This document shows, in pieces, positions 25,080 to 34,164 of a DNA stretch of 40,930 bases (position 1 is the first letter of the stretch; each line of letters begins with the position of its first letter). Under the pieces are notes generated by a model. That model saw nothing but the letters and a program-made list of their open reading frames with translations. It was not told the origin of the DNA and ran no database searches. Source of the stretch: Atlanticothrix silvestris CENA357 (GTDB taxonomy: Bacteria; Cyanobacteriota; Cyanobacteriia; Cyanobacteriales; Nostocaceae); NCBI RefSeq assembly GCF_016056295.1, contig NZ_JAECZB010000072.1, positions 1 to 40,930 of the forward strand, given 5' to 3'. A program made the translations under genes and the position numbers.

Positions 25080-25778
25080 ATGTTTCATTTCCCCAGCCTT
25101 AACACAATTTTGGTACCGCAGGGAGCCGAATACAAAGCTGTGTGTCGCGGCTTAAGCCGAGTTTCTGGTACTACTCCAACTGTGATGCCGATACCAGTTG
25201 GCATCAAGCCTTTAACTCAATATCTGCAACAATTACCAGTGGATAAAAACTCCTGGAACCGACCACAATCAAGAGTGCTGGTTATGGGTATATGTGGCAG
25301 CTTAAGCCAGCGTTATAGAGTCGGTGACATTGTGCTGTACCAGGATTGTGTTTATCAAGGGAAACTACAAGAGTGCGATCGCAGTTTTACCGCACAGATG
25401 CAATCTGCTTTACTAGAAAAAGTATCTTTGGTCAAATCATTAACAAGCGATCGCGTAGTTTGGTCTGCTGCCCAAAAATACCATCTCGGTGAAACATTAA
25501 AGGTTGATGTTGTTGACATGGAAGGATTTGCTGCTTTAGAGTTTTTCAAAAATACTGGGGTAGCAGTGGCAATGTTGCGAGTAGTTAGTGACGACTGTCA
25601 CCATGATATTCCTGACCTGACAGCAGCAATCAACTCTGATGGTTCCCTTAATCCTTTACCCTTAGCAATTGGCTTACTTAAACAACCCCTTGCTGCTATT
25701 AGATTAATTAGAGGTTCTTTAAAAGGACTCAAAGTATTAGAAGAAGTAACAACATCGCTATGGGTAAATAAGTCATAG
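25080..25778 (+). CDS. nucleoside-phosphorylase-fold protein, HpnG-like
   Basis: The open frame extends upstream to 25005, but those 25 codons are read from AATTACG-type repeats and a palindromic repeat, so I choose ATG 25080 (232 residues). The sequence fits the phosphorylase/nucleosidase superfamily: ILVPQGAEYKAVCRGL, VLVMGICGSLSQRYRVGDIV, and VVDMEGFAALEFF with the active-site Met-Glu pair. The C-terminal pattern (INSDGSLNPLPLAIGLLKQP) resembles hopanoid-associated phosphorylase HpnG, which removes adenine from adenosylhopane after HpnH. With hpnH and hpnA 7 kb away this is a plausible pathway member, but other nucleosidase roles are possible. Confidence 0.7.
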   Translation: MFHFPSLNTILVPQGAEYKAVCRGLSRVSGTTPTVMPIPVGIKPLTQYLQQLPVDKNSWNRPQSRVLVMGICGSLSQRYRVGDIVLYQDCVYQGKLQECDRSFTAQMQSALLEKVSLVKSLTSDRVVWSAAQKYHLGETLKVDVVDMEGFAALEFFKNTGVAVAMLRVVSDDCHHDIPDLTAAINSDGSLNPLPLAIGLLKQPLAAIRLIRGSLKGLKVLEEVTTSLWVNKS

Positions 25779-25816
25779 GTCTTTTATCATAGGTATGTGC
25801 GCCAGAGGATAAAGTA

Positions 25817-26497
25817 ATGGCTACAACTCCTAAAAAAATGATTTCGATTTTACCTCTAGAAAATGGCGATCGCTTATCTAGGTGCGAGTTTGAGCGTCGC
25901 TATCAGGCAATGCCGCATTTAAGAAAAGCTGAACTGGTTGAAGGAGTTGTGTATATCATGGCATCGCCATTGAGAATTAAAAGTCATGGCGAACCACATG
26001 GAAACCTGATCGGGTGGTTGTGGAATTATAAAACGGCAACGCCTAGTGTTGTTCTAGGGATTGAACCCACAGTGCGTTTAGATCCAGATAATGAACCCCA
26101 GCCTGATGCAGTATTATTCATTCCGGGTAGACAGGCGTTGATTAGTGAAGATGATTATATCGAAGGCGCACCTGAACTGGTGATAGAAGTAGCAGCAAGC
26201 AGTGCAGCAATCGATTTACATGACAAGAAACGCACTTATCGACGGAATGGAGTGCAGGAATATATTGTCTGGCGAACATTAGATAATCAGTTGGATTGGT
26301 TTAGGCTGCAAGCGGATGAATATGTTTCACTATCAACAGATGAACAAGGAATAATTCGCTCTCAGGTGTTTCCGGGGTTATGGTTGGCAGTAACCGCTTT
26401 ACTGTTAGGAGAAATGGCAACGGTGTTATCTGTGTTACAGGCAGGTTTAGCTACCACTGAACATCAAGAATTTATGCAAAAGTTGAATGGAGAATAA
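25817..26497 (+). CDS. Uma2 family (DUF820) putative nuclease
   Basis: This 226-residue protein has the Uma2 fold, a PD-(D/E)XK-like restriction-endonuclease core expanded in cyanobacteria. The visible catalytic pattern is PQPDAVLFIP, then APELVIEVAASS, then HDKKRTYRRNGVQEYIVW. These supply the Asp, Glu and Lys of the nuclease signature. Uma2 proteins occur in many copies per cyanobacterial genome and their biological role is not settled. A second, broken copy lies on the opposite strand just downstream, and a third at 37847-38401. Confidence 0.85.
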   Translation: MATTPKKMISILPLENGDRLSRCEFERRYQAMPHLRKAELVEGVVYIMASPLRIKSHGEPHGNLIGWLWNYKTATPSVVLGIEPTVRLDPDNEPQPDAVLFIPGRQALISEDDYIEGAPELVIEVAASSAAIDLHDKKRTYRRNGVQEYIVWRTLDNQLDWFRLQADEYVSLSTDEQGIIRSQVFPGLWLAVTALLLGEMATVLSVLQAGLATTEHQEFMQKLNGE

Positions 26498-26558
26498 GTT
26501 CAAGTGATCGCGCTGTATTATCAGTGTAGTCTTTTTTAGGACAATGCAGTAATAGTAG

Positions 26559-27122
26559 TTATATTTGCAACTCCAATCCAGGTAATACATCTTCGCCCGA
26601 AACAATCGCTGGCATTTGAATAACTTCTACAGTTTTTCCCAGTCGGTAAATTTCTACTTGCTGATCTTGAGGATTAATTAGCCAACCCAAACGCAGCCCA
26701 TTTTGGATGTATTCGTTCATTTTCGCTTGGATAGATGCAAGGCGATCTGTCTGGGAACATAATTCAATCACAAAATCGGGTACAAGTGGCGGAAATTTTT
26801 GTCACTGTTCTGGTGTTAAAGCTTCCCAGCGTTCCAACTTTACACAAGCCGCATCAGGGGAACGTTTTGCACCGTTTGGAAATATGAAGATAGTTGAAGA
26901 ACTAAAAACTTTGCCTAATTTAGCTTGACGATTCCAAATTTCCAAGTCGGTTATCAGTTCAGCTTCTTGATTTCCGCTTTCTCCTCCTACTGGTGGCACA
27001 ATTATTAATTCTCCCGTTGCATTCATTTCTAGGTTTAAATCGCTATTGGCAATACATAATTGATAAAATTGCTCATCAGTCAAATGAGCGATCGGTTCTA
27101 GATTAAGCACAACAGTATTCAT
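26559..27122 (-). pseudogene. Uma2 family gene split by one in-frame stop
   Basis: The frame from ATG 27122 reads MNTVVLNLEPIAHLTDEQFY as in Uma2 proteins, and reaches ALTPEQ before a TGA at 26802-26804. The same frame continues with QKFPPLVPDFVIELCSQ and ends in a normal Uma2 C-terminus (GEDVLPGLELQI) at 26559. Undamaged relatives typically have Arg or a similar residue at the stop position, so a CGA-to-TGA change is the simplest cause. Total length would be 187 residues. The C-terminal part is otherwise well preserved, so inactivation looks recent. Sequencing error cannot be excluded. Confidence 0.8.
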
Positions 27123-27320
27123 TGAACCTTTCCTCGTGCCTTTTTTGCTAATACTCAGTTACCTTTAGTTAAAAGTTTAGCAGGGGTAAATTAACGTGAT
27201 TACCTTCTATTCAAAAGCATAGGCATTTGATCTAAAGTTAAATTAATATCAGATCATTTATTAATTTAGACAACTCAGACATTTTTCACAGTACAAATTA
27301 CTTTACATAGGTGGTAAAAC

Positions 27321-27581
27321 ATGGGTCGCATCAATCCCTACACGCTACAAATGCAAATTACCCGAATGTTTGAACAAGGGCAATCATTCTTTGCTACTAC
27401 TAAAGTGCAGGACTGGTTAAAGGAACGCAATCACGATCCCTTGGATTATGACATTATTTTCCATCAAAAACCTGCTCCCCCTGGTTCAAAAGAAGTGATG
27501 GTAGTAGAAATTGAATTGCATCGCAAAGATGGACAGCCTGTAGATCCTTGGTTACAAGAACAAGCAAACCTTCATGCTTAA
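27321..27581 (+). CDS. hypothetical protein, 86 residues
   Basis: I do not recognise a named family. The protein is compact, with an amphipathic first helix (LQMQITRMFEQGQSFF), then KVQDWLKERNHDPLDYDIIF and an alternating strand (EVMVVEIELHRKDGQP). The mix looks like a small alpha/beta protein without signal or membrane segment. A GGTGG-like site precedes the ATG. It stands alone between the Uma2 relic and a methyltransferase gene. Its size and sensible codon use support coding. Confidence 0.65.
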   Translation: MGRINPYTLQMQITRMFEQGQSFFATTKVQDWLKERNHDPLDYDIIFHQKPAPPGSKEVMVVEIELHRKDGQPVDPWLQEQANLHA

Positions 27582-27685
27582 TTAATCCCTCTAAAATCAC
27601 CCAGTTAGATGAACCGACTGGCTGATGTGTAGTCTGCGCGTCAATTTGTAATCTGAGATTAACAAACAAGACTAAAACATTAGGG

Positions 27686-28327
27686 ATGCAGACAATGGCA
27701 GTAAATCAAGCTTGCGGCAATTGTGGTAAACGTCTGTTTGCCTGGATGATGGCTCAAGGTAGCAGTACATACGAACAGGCGGTAAGCGATCGCAAGCGCG
27801 CACTTTTTGCCAATCTCCACGGTAAAGTATTAGAAATTGGCTCAGGAACTGGCCCCAACCTACCCTATTACCCAAAAGATATCGACTGGATAGGAATTGA
27901 GCCAAACCTATATATGCATTCCTATCTACGACAAGAAGCTGAAAAGTTGGGTTTAAACATCGACCTCCGCGTGGGAACTGCGGAATGGATAGATGCTGAA
28001 GATAACAGCATAGATGCTGTGGTTAGTACATTAGTGTTATGTTCCGTACCCAAGTTAGAGGATACACTACAGGCAATTTTAAGAGTTCTCAAACCGGGTG
28101 GACGCTTCTTATTTATTGAACATGTTGCCTCACCTCGTGGTACTTTATTGCGAAAAGTTCAAACTACAGTTCGCCCAATTTGGCAGTTTCTGGGTGATGG
28201 CTGTCATCCCGATCGAGAAACTTGGTTAGCTTTGGAAAAAGCAGGATTTGCCAGCGTGAATTATGAGCATTTTGATGCACCATTCCCGATTGTTAGTCCT
28301 CATATTATTGGGGTTGCCACAAAGTAA
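27686..28327 (+). CDS. class I SAM-dependent methyltransferase (METTL7-like)
   Basis: This 213-residue protein has a clear SAM-binding motif I, VLEIGSGTGPNLPYYP, near residue 50. Next is IDWIGIEPNLYMHSYLR with the acidic residue that binds ribose. SIDAVVSTLVLCSVPKLEDTL and RVLKPGGRFLFIEHVASPRG are typical of Methyltransf_11 and especially METTL7-like proteins. The N-terminus has CGNCGKRLFAWMM, a small Cys pair that is unusual and may bind metal. The frame starts at 27686, but ATG 27695 (MAVNQACG) is equally possible. Substrate unknown, perhaps a lipid or thiol. Confidence 0.82.
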   Translation: MQTMAVNQACGNCGKRLFAWMMAQGSSTYEQAVSDRKRALFANLHGKVLEIGSGTGPNLPYYPKDIDWIGIEPNLYMHSYLRQEAEKLGLNIDLRVGTAEWIDAEDNSIDAVVSTLVLCSVPKLEDTLQAILRVLKPGGRFLFIEHVASPRGTLLRKVQTTVRPIWQFLGDGCHPDRETWLALEKAGFASVNYEHFDAPFPIVSPHIIGVATK

Positions 28328-28426
28328 AGTTTCTTGATCCCTCAATTACTTATGTTCATTTTGTGGTTGAAACAGGAATGTTTATAATTAGTAACTGAGG
28401 TTGATTCCTAGCAACAAGTATAGAGT

Positions 28427-28579
28427 TGTGGAAACTGTGGAAAACGTCTTAAAAATCTATTGAAATGATGGTTTGGTGGATTAATATCTGTGGAAAACTT
28501 GTGGAAAACTTCCCTAGTTTTTCCACAGGGTAATTATACTTAATATAAGTTTTCCCCAAAATATTATTATTTTTCCACA
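28427..28579. other. DnaA-box cluster, putative chromosomal origin (oriC)
   Basis: In 153 bp there are five perfect TTTTCCACA boxes (either strand): 28436-28444, 28489-28497 and 28500-28508 as TGTGGAAAA, and 28519-28527 and 28571-28579 as TTTTCCACA. Near matches are at 28427-28435 and 28550-28558. The flanks are AT-rich (for example TAATTATACTTAATATAAG), suiting duplex opening. The cluster lies about 220-380 bp beyond the dnaA stop, in a 475-bp gene-free region (28328-28802). Box spelling, density and position beside dnaA all fit a replication origin. Whether it is used was not tested. Confidence 0.8.
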
Positions 28580-28802
28580 GAGAAAGTTAAACTTAATCAG
28601 TTTTTATACTTTACTTAATACACTCAATTAATTACTCCGTCAGCAAGGTGCATGACAATACTGCTCGGTTAAACATTTTTAACTTTAAATTAGATTTTGG
28701 GAAAAGGTTAAAGCTTTTTATTCCCCTTTTCCCTTCACCTTTGCCCCTTCACCCCAAGGTATTGAGGGACATGATACTATTCTTAGTTGAGGAAAATGAA
28801 AC

Positions 28803-30191
28803 TTATTTTCCCGATGATTTTTGAGAACGGGTAGTCATGTTGATACGATCGCTCAGTTGACGTAGAGTTTGTACTAAAGCGCGATCGCTTTCTCGGAGTT
28901 GGTTGATTTTGTCATAACTATAGATCACCGTTGTATGGTCTTTACCACCAAACTCTTCACCAATTCTCGGCAAACTCAAATCCGTATGTTGACGCATGAG
29001 ATACATCCCTATTTGACGCGCCCAACTAATTTCTCGTCGCCGCGAGTTGCTCTTGAGATCTTCAATCGAAATACCAAAAGCATCAGCAATAACCGTTAAA
29101 ATTGCTTCGGGGGTAGCCTCTACTTTCTCGCTGGGTGTCTCTAAAACTGGCGCGAGATTTTCCACAGTCATAGATAAACCCCAAATGGAAATATAAGCTA
29201 CCGCCCGAATTAAAGCTCCTTCTAGTTCCCGAATATTAGAAGTATAGTTAGCAGCAATATATTCAATGACATCTCTGGAAAGGTGAATATTTTCGTATTC
29301 AGCCTTTTTCTGGAGAATGGCCATCCTGGTTTCTAAGTCTGGAGTTTGCACATCAGCAATTAAACCCATAGAAAAACGAGAACACAGACGTTCTTGCAGC
29401 CGAGGAATTTGATTAGGAGGGCGATCGGACGCAATCACAACTTGCTTGCCAGCTTCATGTAAAGTATTAAAAGTATGAAAAAACTCTTCTTGGGTATATT
29501 CTTTACCTTCAAGAAACTGAATGTCATCTACTAACAACACATCAGCAGCCCGATAATGCTCTCGAAAAACTTGCATACTATCATTGCGGATTGCTGTAAT
29601 TAAGTCGTTAGTAAACTGTTCGGTAGACACATAAAATATTTTGGAATCTGGGCAAATTTCGCAGCGATAATGACCAATAGCTTGCATGAGGTGAGTTTTA
29701 CCCAAGCCGACACCACCACATAAAAATAAGGGATTAAACTCCCTACCTGGAGATTCAGCAACAGCCAAGGATGCTGCATGAGCCATACGATTGTTAGCAC
29801 CAACTACAAAGCGAGAAAATACATATTTAGAGTTTAATTCCGTAGTTGCCTGTCCTTTTTTCGGAACAGTTTCAGCAGCAATGCTTTGGTTTGGTAAGTA
29901 CCCTGTAACTTTTTGTTCATCCAGATTCGAGACCCCATCACCCTGAGCAACAGTAATATAAATTTCTACAGGTTCACCCAGAATATCTTGTACCACATTG
30001 GCAATAGTGTTGATGTAATATTTTTGTAACCAATTACGAGCAAAAGGGTTAGGAGTGATAATTACCAAGCAGTTGTTTTCCAAGCGCTCCGCACTAGCAG
30101 TTTTAATCCAAGTTTCAAAGGTGGGACGGGATAGTTCTACCTGTAGACGCTCTAGTACCTGATTCCATAGACTTTCAATGGGAATTTCCAT
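28803..30191 (-). CDS. dnaA: chromosomal replication initiator DnaA
   Basis: This 462-residue protein has all four DnaA domains. Domain I (residues 1-80) contains [13 protein letters not shown] and [13 protein letters not shown] short linker follows, then the AAA+ domain with Walker [11 protein letters not shown] and Walker [11 protein letters not shown]. Next is the arginine-finger sensor region with [14 protein letters not shown]. The C-terminal helix-turn-helix shows [20 protein letters not shown], the DNA-box-binding signature. DnaA-ATP binds the boxes of the origin and opens DNA. Length is standard. The 142-bp gap to the divergent htrA-like gene contains a palindrome that may serve regulation. 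Confidence 0.97.
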   Translation of the reverse strand: MEIPIESLWNQVLERLQVELSRPTFETWIKTASAERLENNCLVIITPNPFARNWLQKYYINTIANVVQDILGEPVEIYITVAQGDGVSNLDEQKVTGYLPNQSIAAETVPKKGQATTELNSKYVFSRFVVGANNRMAHAASLAVAESPGREFNPLFLCGGVGLGKTHLMQAIGHYRCEICPDSKIFYVSTEQFTNDLITAIRNDSMQVFREHYRAADVLLVDDIQFLEGKEYTQEEFFHTFNTLHEAGKQVVIASDRPPNQIPRLQERLCSRFSMGLIADVQTPDLETRMAILQKKAEYENIHLSRDVIEYIAANYTSNIRELEGALIRAVAYISIWGLSMTVENLAPVLETPSEKVEATPEAILTVIADAFGISIEDLKSNSRRREISWARQIGMYLMRQHTDLSLPRIGEEFGGKDHTTVIYSYDKINQLRESDRALVQTLRQLSDRINMTTRSQKSSGK

Positions 30192-30281
30192 TATTTACCA
30201 CCTTTGCTGCTAATCGTCACAATAGAAGATATAAGCAAGCACAAATTTATCATTCATCAGCCCTAGACCTGGGACATATTA

Positions 30282-30301
30282 GGTAGGTAATATATCCTAC
30301 C
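30282..30301. promoter_or_regulatory. palindrome GGTAGG-N8-CCTACC between dnaA and the protease gene
   Basis: GGTAGG (30282-30287) and CCTACC (30296-30301) are perfectly inverted around TAATATAT. The site lies about 33 bp before the protease ATG and 91 bp before the dnaA ATG, so one regulator could act on both genes. No binding protein is known. Confidence 0.45.
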
Positions 30302-30333
30302 ACCCACTGACTAGCACGGAGAAGCAAAGACAC

Positions 30334-31605
30334 ATGAAGACAACAGAGCATAACTTGGAAGGCCAAGGAAATGATACCTGGGGCTTGACCCACAGGAGAG
30401 GATCAACCAATATTATGTTAATGCTATTGGGTGGGGTAGCAGCGTTGTCCCTAGGGAGCTGCTCTCTTTTACCTGCCAGAATCTTTGAAAAGCAAACCAA
30501 TGATCCTTTGTCTCAGGTTCCAGGGGAACAGACAAATAATACCAATCCGATAATTGCTCCCCCGCCAATTATTTCATCGTCCGGAGATCCTAACTTTGTG
30601 GTTGGAGTAGTACAAAAGATCGGAGGTGCAGTAGTTCGCATTGATTCTTCCAGAACAATCACTTCTCGCGTACCAGATGAATTTAACGATCCATTTTTCC
30701 GGCGATTTTTTGGCAATGCAGTACCATCAGAGCCTAGACAGCGGGTTGAACGAGGTAGCGGCTCTGGATTTATTATTGATTCTTCAGGTCGAATTTTAAC
30801 TAATTCTCATGTAGTGGATGGTGCTGATACTGTAACCGTTACCTTGAAGGATGGTAGAACTTTTAACGGTAAAGTACTGGGTGAAGATCCGGTAACAGAT
30901 GTAGCTGCGATTAAAATTGATGCTAATAATTTGCCAACTTTAGCTTTGGGTAATTCCGATGTTTTACAGCCAGGAGAAGCTGTAATCGCCATTGGTAATC
31001 CTTTAGGGTTAAACAATACCGTTACCTCTGGAATTATCAGTGCTACAGGCCGTTCTAGTAATGACATTGGTGCTAGCGATAAGCGCGTTGACTATTTGCA
31101 AACTGATGCAGCGATTAACCCAGGTAACTCTGGCGGGCCATTGCTGAATGCTCGCGGTCAGGTAATTGGGATGAACACAGCCATTATTAGAGGCGCTCAG
31201 GGTTTGGGATTTGCTATTCCCATCAACACAGTGCAAAGAATTGCTCAGGAATTAATCACTAAAGGCAGGGTTGATCATCCTTATTTGGGCATTCAGATGG
31301 TGACATTAACGCCAGAAATTAAAGAAAAAATTAATGCAGGAGGCGATCGCCTAAACTTAGCAGTAGACAAAGGTGTTCTGTTAATTGATATTGTTCCTCG
31401 CTCCCCAGCATCGGTTGCTGGACTACGATCAGGCGATGTCATTCAAAGCATTAACAACCAACCTGTAACCAAAATTGAAGAAGTTCAAAAACTAGTAGAA
31501 AGTAGCAAAATCGGTAGTCCCCTCCAAATCCAAGTAGATCGTAATGGGCAAGCTGCTCAAATTGTAGTTACCCCCGCACCTTTACCAATACAACGTGAAG
31601 GGTGA
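30334..31605 (+). CDS. HtrA/Deg-type trypsin-like serine protease with one PDZ domain
   Basis: This 423-residue protein has an N-terminal hydrophobic segment (about 27-42) ending in LSLGSC, a lipobox-like Cys43, so it is likely exported and possibly lipid-anchored. The protease domain shows the triad His159 (TNSHVVDGA), Asp189 ([10 protein letters not shown]) and Ser266 (NPGNSGGPL). One PDZ domain follows at about residues 315-412 ([24 protein letters not shown]). It resembles cyanobacterial HhoA/HhoB/HtrA proteases, which handle misfolded proteins in the periplasm and thylakoid lumen, especially under light or heat stress. Which paralogue it is cannot be settled here. Confidence 0.93.
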   Translation: MKTTEHNLEGQGNDTWGLTHRRGSTNIMLMLLGGVAALSLGSCSLLPARIFEKQTNDPLSQVPGEQTNNTNPIIAPPPIISSSGDPNFVVGVVQKIGGAVVRIDSSRTITSRVPDEFNDPFFRRFFGNAVPSEPRQRVERGSGSGFIIDSSGRILTNSHVVDGADTVTVTLKDGRTFNGKVLGEDPVTDVAAIKIDANNLPTLALGNSDVLQPGEAVIAIGNPLGLNNTVTSGIISATGRSSNDIGASDKRVDYLQTDAAINPGNSGGPLLNARGQVIGMNTAIIRGAQGLGFAIPINTVQRIAQELITKGRVDHPYLGIQMVTLTPEIKEKINAGGDRLNLAVDKGVLLIDIVPRSPASVAGLRSGDVIQSINNQPVTKIEEVQKLVESSKIGSPLQIQVDRNGQAAQIVVTPAPLPIQREG

Positions 31606-31668
31606 TTAGGAGGCAGGGAGCAGGGGGCAGGGGGGAAAGACAATTAGTGGTTGCTCTGTCCCTCTAAC

Positions 31669-31696
31669 AATTACGAATTACGAATTACGAATTATT
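31669..31696. repeat. AATTACG heptamer repeat before def
   Basis: Three perfect AATTACG units and one degenerate unit lie 13 bases before the deformylase ATG. GGGAGCAGGGGGCAGG-type repeats occur just upstream of them (31610-31640). The GGAG at about 31697-31700, right after the array, is the likely ribosome-binding site. Confidence 0.8.
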
Positions 31697-31708
31697 AGGA
31701 GTTTTTTC

Positions 31709-32242
31709 ATGACGGTAATAAGTCCAATCATTCAATTAGGTGATCCTCAATTGCGGCAAAAAGCTGCTTGGGTTGACAATATTCAAGATGAAAGTATTCA
31801 ACAATTAATCGATGAATTAATCGCTACAGTTGCTAAAGCTAATGGCGTAGGCATTGCTGCACCTCAAGTAGCACAACCTTATCGTTTATTTATTGTGGCA
31901 TCTCATCCTAACCCCAGGTATCCCAACGCCCCAGAAATGGAACCTACTGCCATGATCAATCCTAGGATAGTTACTCATTCGCCTGAGGTTATAAAAGGCT
32001 GGGAAGGTTGTTTAAGTGTCCCTGGTATTAGAGGACTGGTTCCCCGGTATCAAGCAATTGAAGTTGAATACAGCGATCGCAATGGTAAATTACAAACACA
32101 AGAATTAACTGATTTTGTCGCACGCATCTTTCAACACGAATATGATCATCTTGACGGTATCGTATTTGTAGATCGCCTAGAAACTACTCTCGACATGATC
32201 ACTGAGCAAGAATACCAAAATCGAGTAGTTAACAATGCTTAA
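31709..32242 (+). CDS. def: peptide deformylase
   Basis: This 177-residue protein removes the formyl group from the N-terminal methionine of new proteins. All three family motifs are present: GVGIAAPQV (motif I), EGCLSVPGIRG with the metal-binding Cys (motif II), and the HEYDHLDG helix with two metal-binding His and the catalytic Glu (motif III). Length is typical of type 1 deformylases. A GGAG site lies 8 or so bases before the ATG, directly after an AATTACG repeat. The C-terminus extends slightly beyond motif III. It is on the same strand as the protease gene but 103 bp downstream, so linkage is uncertain. Confidence 0.95.
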   Translation: MTVISPIIQLGDPQLRQKAAWVDNIQDESIQQLIDELIATVAKANGVGIAAPQVAQPYRLFIVASHPNPRYPNAPEMEPTAMINPRIVTHSPEVIKGWEGCLSVPGIRGLVPRYQAIEVEYSDRNGKLQTQELTDFVARIFQHEYDHLDGIVFVDRLETTLDMITEQEYQNRVVNNA

Positions 32243-32335
32243 TGCAGAATAACTCTTAAGTATGAGGAAGAATACTGAAACTTAAGCTATATTTAACCTA
32301 TTGTTAACTTTGCTTTTGGTGCAACTATCGGTTAA

Positions 32336-33463
32336 ATGACAAAAGCTATTAGTAGTTGTGAATTAAGTCCGCAGTCAACAATTCCTCCTGACTTAATCTC
32401 ATCGCAGTGTCAAAACCCTGATGAAAAAGTAAATAAAAGCACTAATGAATCAGTTGCACAGTCAAAAGTGCCAGCATTGACTGAGGAACTGCAAATTGTC
32501 CATGCAACCAATGGGCGCATCCGTATTCGCACTACTGACGCTAGTTTGAACTCAAAACTAGAAATTATATCCAAACATTTACGGCGGGGAAAAGGGGTAA
32601 AAGAAGCTTCTGTCAATCAGCAAACAGGGAGTTTGGTAGTTACCTTTGATGAAAATCTCATATCATTGCCGCAGATGTTGGAGATTCTACACAAATTGGA
32701 TATTCAACAATCTCAAACTCCGCTTCAGTCAGTGGACAATATAGATCCCTTTGCGGCGTGGAAATCCTTTGATTTTTGGAAAGAGCAAACCGTTTCTTTG
32801 ATCCCGTTGATGACAGGGTTGGCGGTGACAACTGGATTGAAAATCAATGGCTTTGTAGCGATTCCAGTCTACATGATTACATCAAGTGCTACTCGTCGGG
32901 TGATTGATTATCTAGAACCACAAGTTTCCGCATCAGAAAGCAGCAAAAGTTCACATACTAATTCTGTAACCAAATCGTCTCAGTCTTCTTCTTCAACAAG
33001 CGATGATCGCCTATCAGAAATTCCCCAACCTGCAAAAGTAGACTACAAAGTAGCCCATGCAATTCCTGGGAGGATGAGGTTTCATATCCCTCAACTCGCC
33101 CAAGATCGCGCTTATGCAGAGCGATTGGAAAGGTTAATCAAAACAGATCCCCAAGTCAACAGCGTGCGGATAAACTATGATGCAGCATCGATCGCGATCG
33201 CTTATCAACCTCGTGAGGTGAGTGTAACTCATTGGGTAAATTTGATAGAATTAGCCCTAGAGAAGAACCCACCAACACCTCTTGTTAAGACGGTAGATCA
33301 GCAGTTGCCTGTAGAATCGGTGAGTCAGCCTGCACAAGCTATAGACACAACAACAACGTCTGAGCCTGAAAATCAAGCTATAGATTTATCGAGTGTATGG
33401 GCTGATATGAAATCTCCAGGGTTGTCTTTTTCTCTAGACTATATGGCGAACTTGTGTTTTTGA
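32336..33463 (+). CDS. double HMA-like-domain membrane protein
   Basis: This 375-residue protein carries two ferredoxin-like HMA-type domains. The first (residues 52-122) starts ELQIVHATNGRIRIRTTD, the second (236-308) starts YKVAHAIPGRMRFHIPQ. Both have an NGR or PGR turn followed by alternating Arg, and neither has the CxxC metal site of copper chaperones. They are joined by a hydrophobic segment (about 152-182, two short helices) and a Ser-rich linker (196-224). The closest description I know is the HMA_2-type group of non-canonical HMA domains. Function unknown. It is the first gene of a three-gene cassette with 33654-33962 and 34165-34749. Confidence 0.72.
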   Translation: MTKAISSCELSPQSTIPPDLISSQCQNPDEKVNKSTNESVAQSKVPALTEELQIVHATNGRIRIRTTDASLNSKLEIISKHLRRGKGVKEASVNQQTGSLVVTFDENLISLPQMLEILHKLDIQQSQTPLQSVDNIDPFAAWKSFDFWKEQTVSLIPLMTGLAVTTGLKINGFVAIPVYMITSSATRRVIDYLEPQVSASESSKSSHTNSVTKSSQSSSSTSDDRLSEIPQPAKVDYKVAHAIPGRMRFHIPQLAQDRAYAERLERLIKTDPQVNSVRINYDAASIAIAYQPREVSVTHWVNLIELALEKNPPTPLVKTVDQQLPVESVSQPAQAIDTTTTSEPENQAIDLSSVWADMKSPGLSFSLDYMANLCF

Positions 33464-33653
33464 CTTGCATGGTTGATTAGAGGCGAGCGATCGCCAAGCT
33501 CAGCAACTAATTCAGCAAAATACTGTTTGCGTCCAATTATTAAACATTCACCTTATAAGACTCTACCATCAGCAAGATGATATCTCTATTGCAGGTGAAT
33601 TACGGTAGATAGCTTTCCAACAATTTTGTAATTTTAATAGAGGTAAATTAACT

Positions 33654-33962
33654 ATGGCACCTAAAATTACCGATTTTGTAGAAGACGCTGGCGCTCCTGG
33701 AATTATCGCCGGCATTGGAGCAGTACTATTAGCACCCGTTATCATTCCCGTTATGGCAGGAATTGGTAAACCAATAGCCAAGTCACTAATCAAAGGTGGA
33801 ATTGTTGCTTACGAAAAAAGCAAGGGAGCTTTTGCAGAACTGGGCGAAACCTGGGAAGACATTCTAGCCGAAGCGAAAGCCGAACTTGCAGAAGATAAGG
33901 AAACACCAGCATTTGAAGCTGCTGGCAACCCTGCTGATAGCACCACAGGTAATGGCGTATAA
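33654..33962 (+). CDS. small DUF5132-like membrane protein
   Basis: This 102-residue protein has one Gly/Ala/Pro-rich hydrophobic stretch (residues about 13-46: GAPGIIAGIGAVLLAPVIIP and then VMAGIGKPIAKSLIKGG), followed by an amphipathic acidic C-terminal half (AELGETWEDILAEAKAELAE). The pattern, including the KxxIKGGIVAYEK core, resembles the DUF5132 family, whose role is unknown. Small glycine-rich helices of this kind can oligomerise in membranes. It lies between two HMA-like genes on the same strand, 190 bp after the first and 202 bp before the second. The family name comes from memory. Confidence 0.68.
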   Translation: MAPKITDFVEDAGAPGIIAGIGAVLLAPVIIPVMAGIGKPIAKSLIKGGIVAYEKSKGAFAELGETWEDILAEAKAELAEDKETPAFEAAGNPADSTTGNGV

Positions 33963-34164
33963 ATTTGAAACCCAATTTTTATGGGTGAGTTAGATAAAGT
34001 CTGCGGACTTAGTTTGTAAGACAGTGACTACAATTCGCCAAAATAAGATAGTCCTGTTAGTCAGAGATGGGTATATTGCCCATCTCTTGATTATTTATAA
34101 TTATTCAAATCTTATTTATTGCCACTAGAGATATAATTCGTAATTCGTAATTGAGGATGACAAT

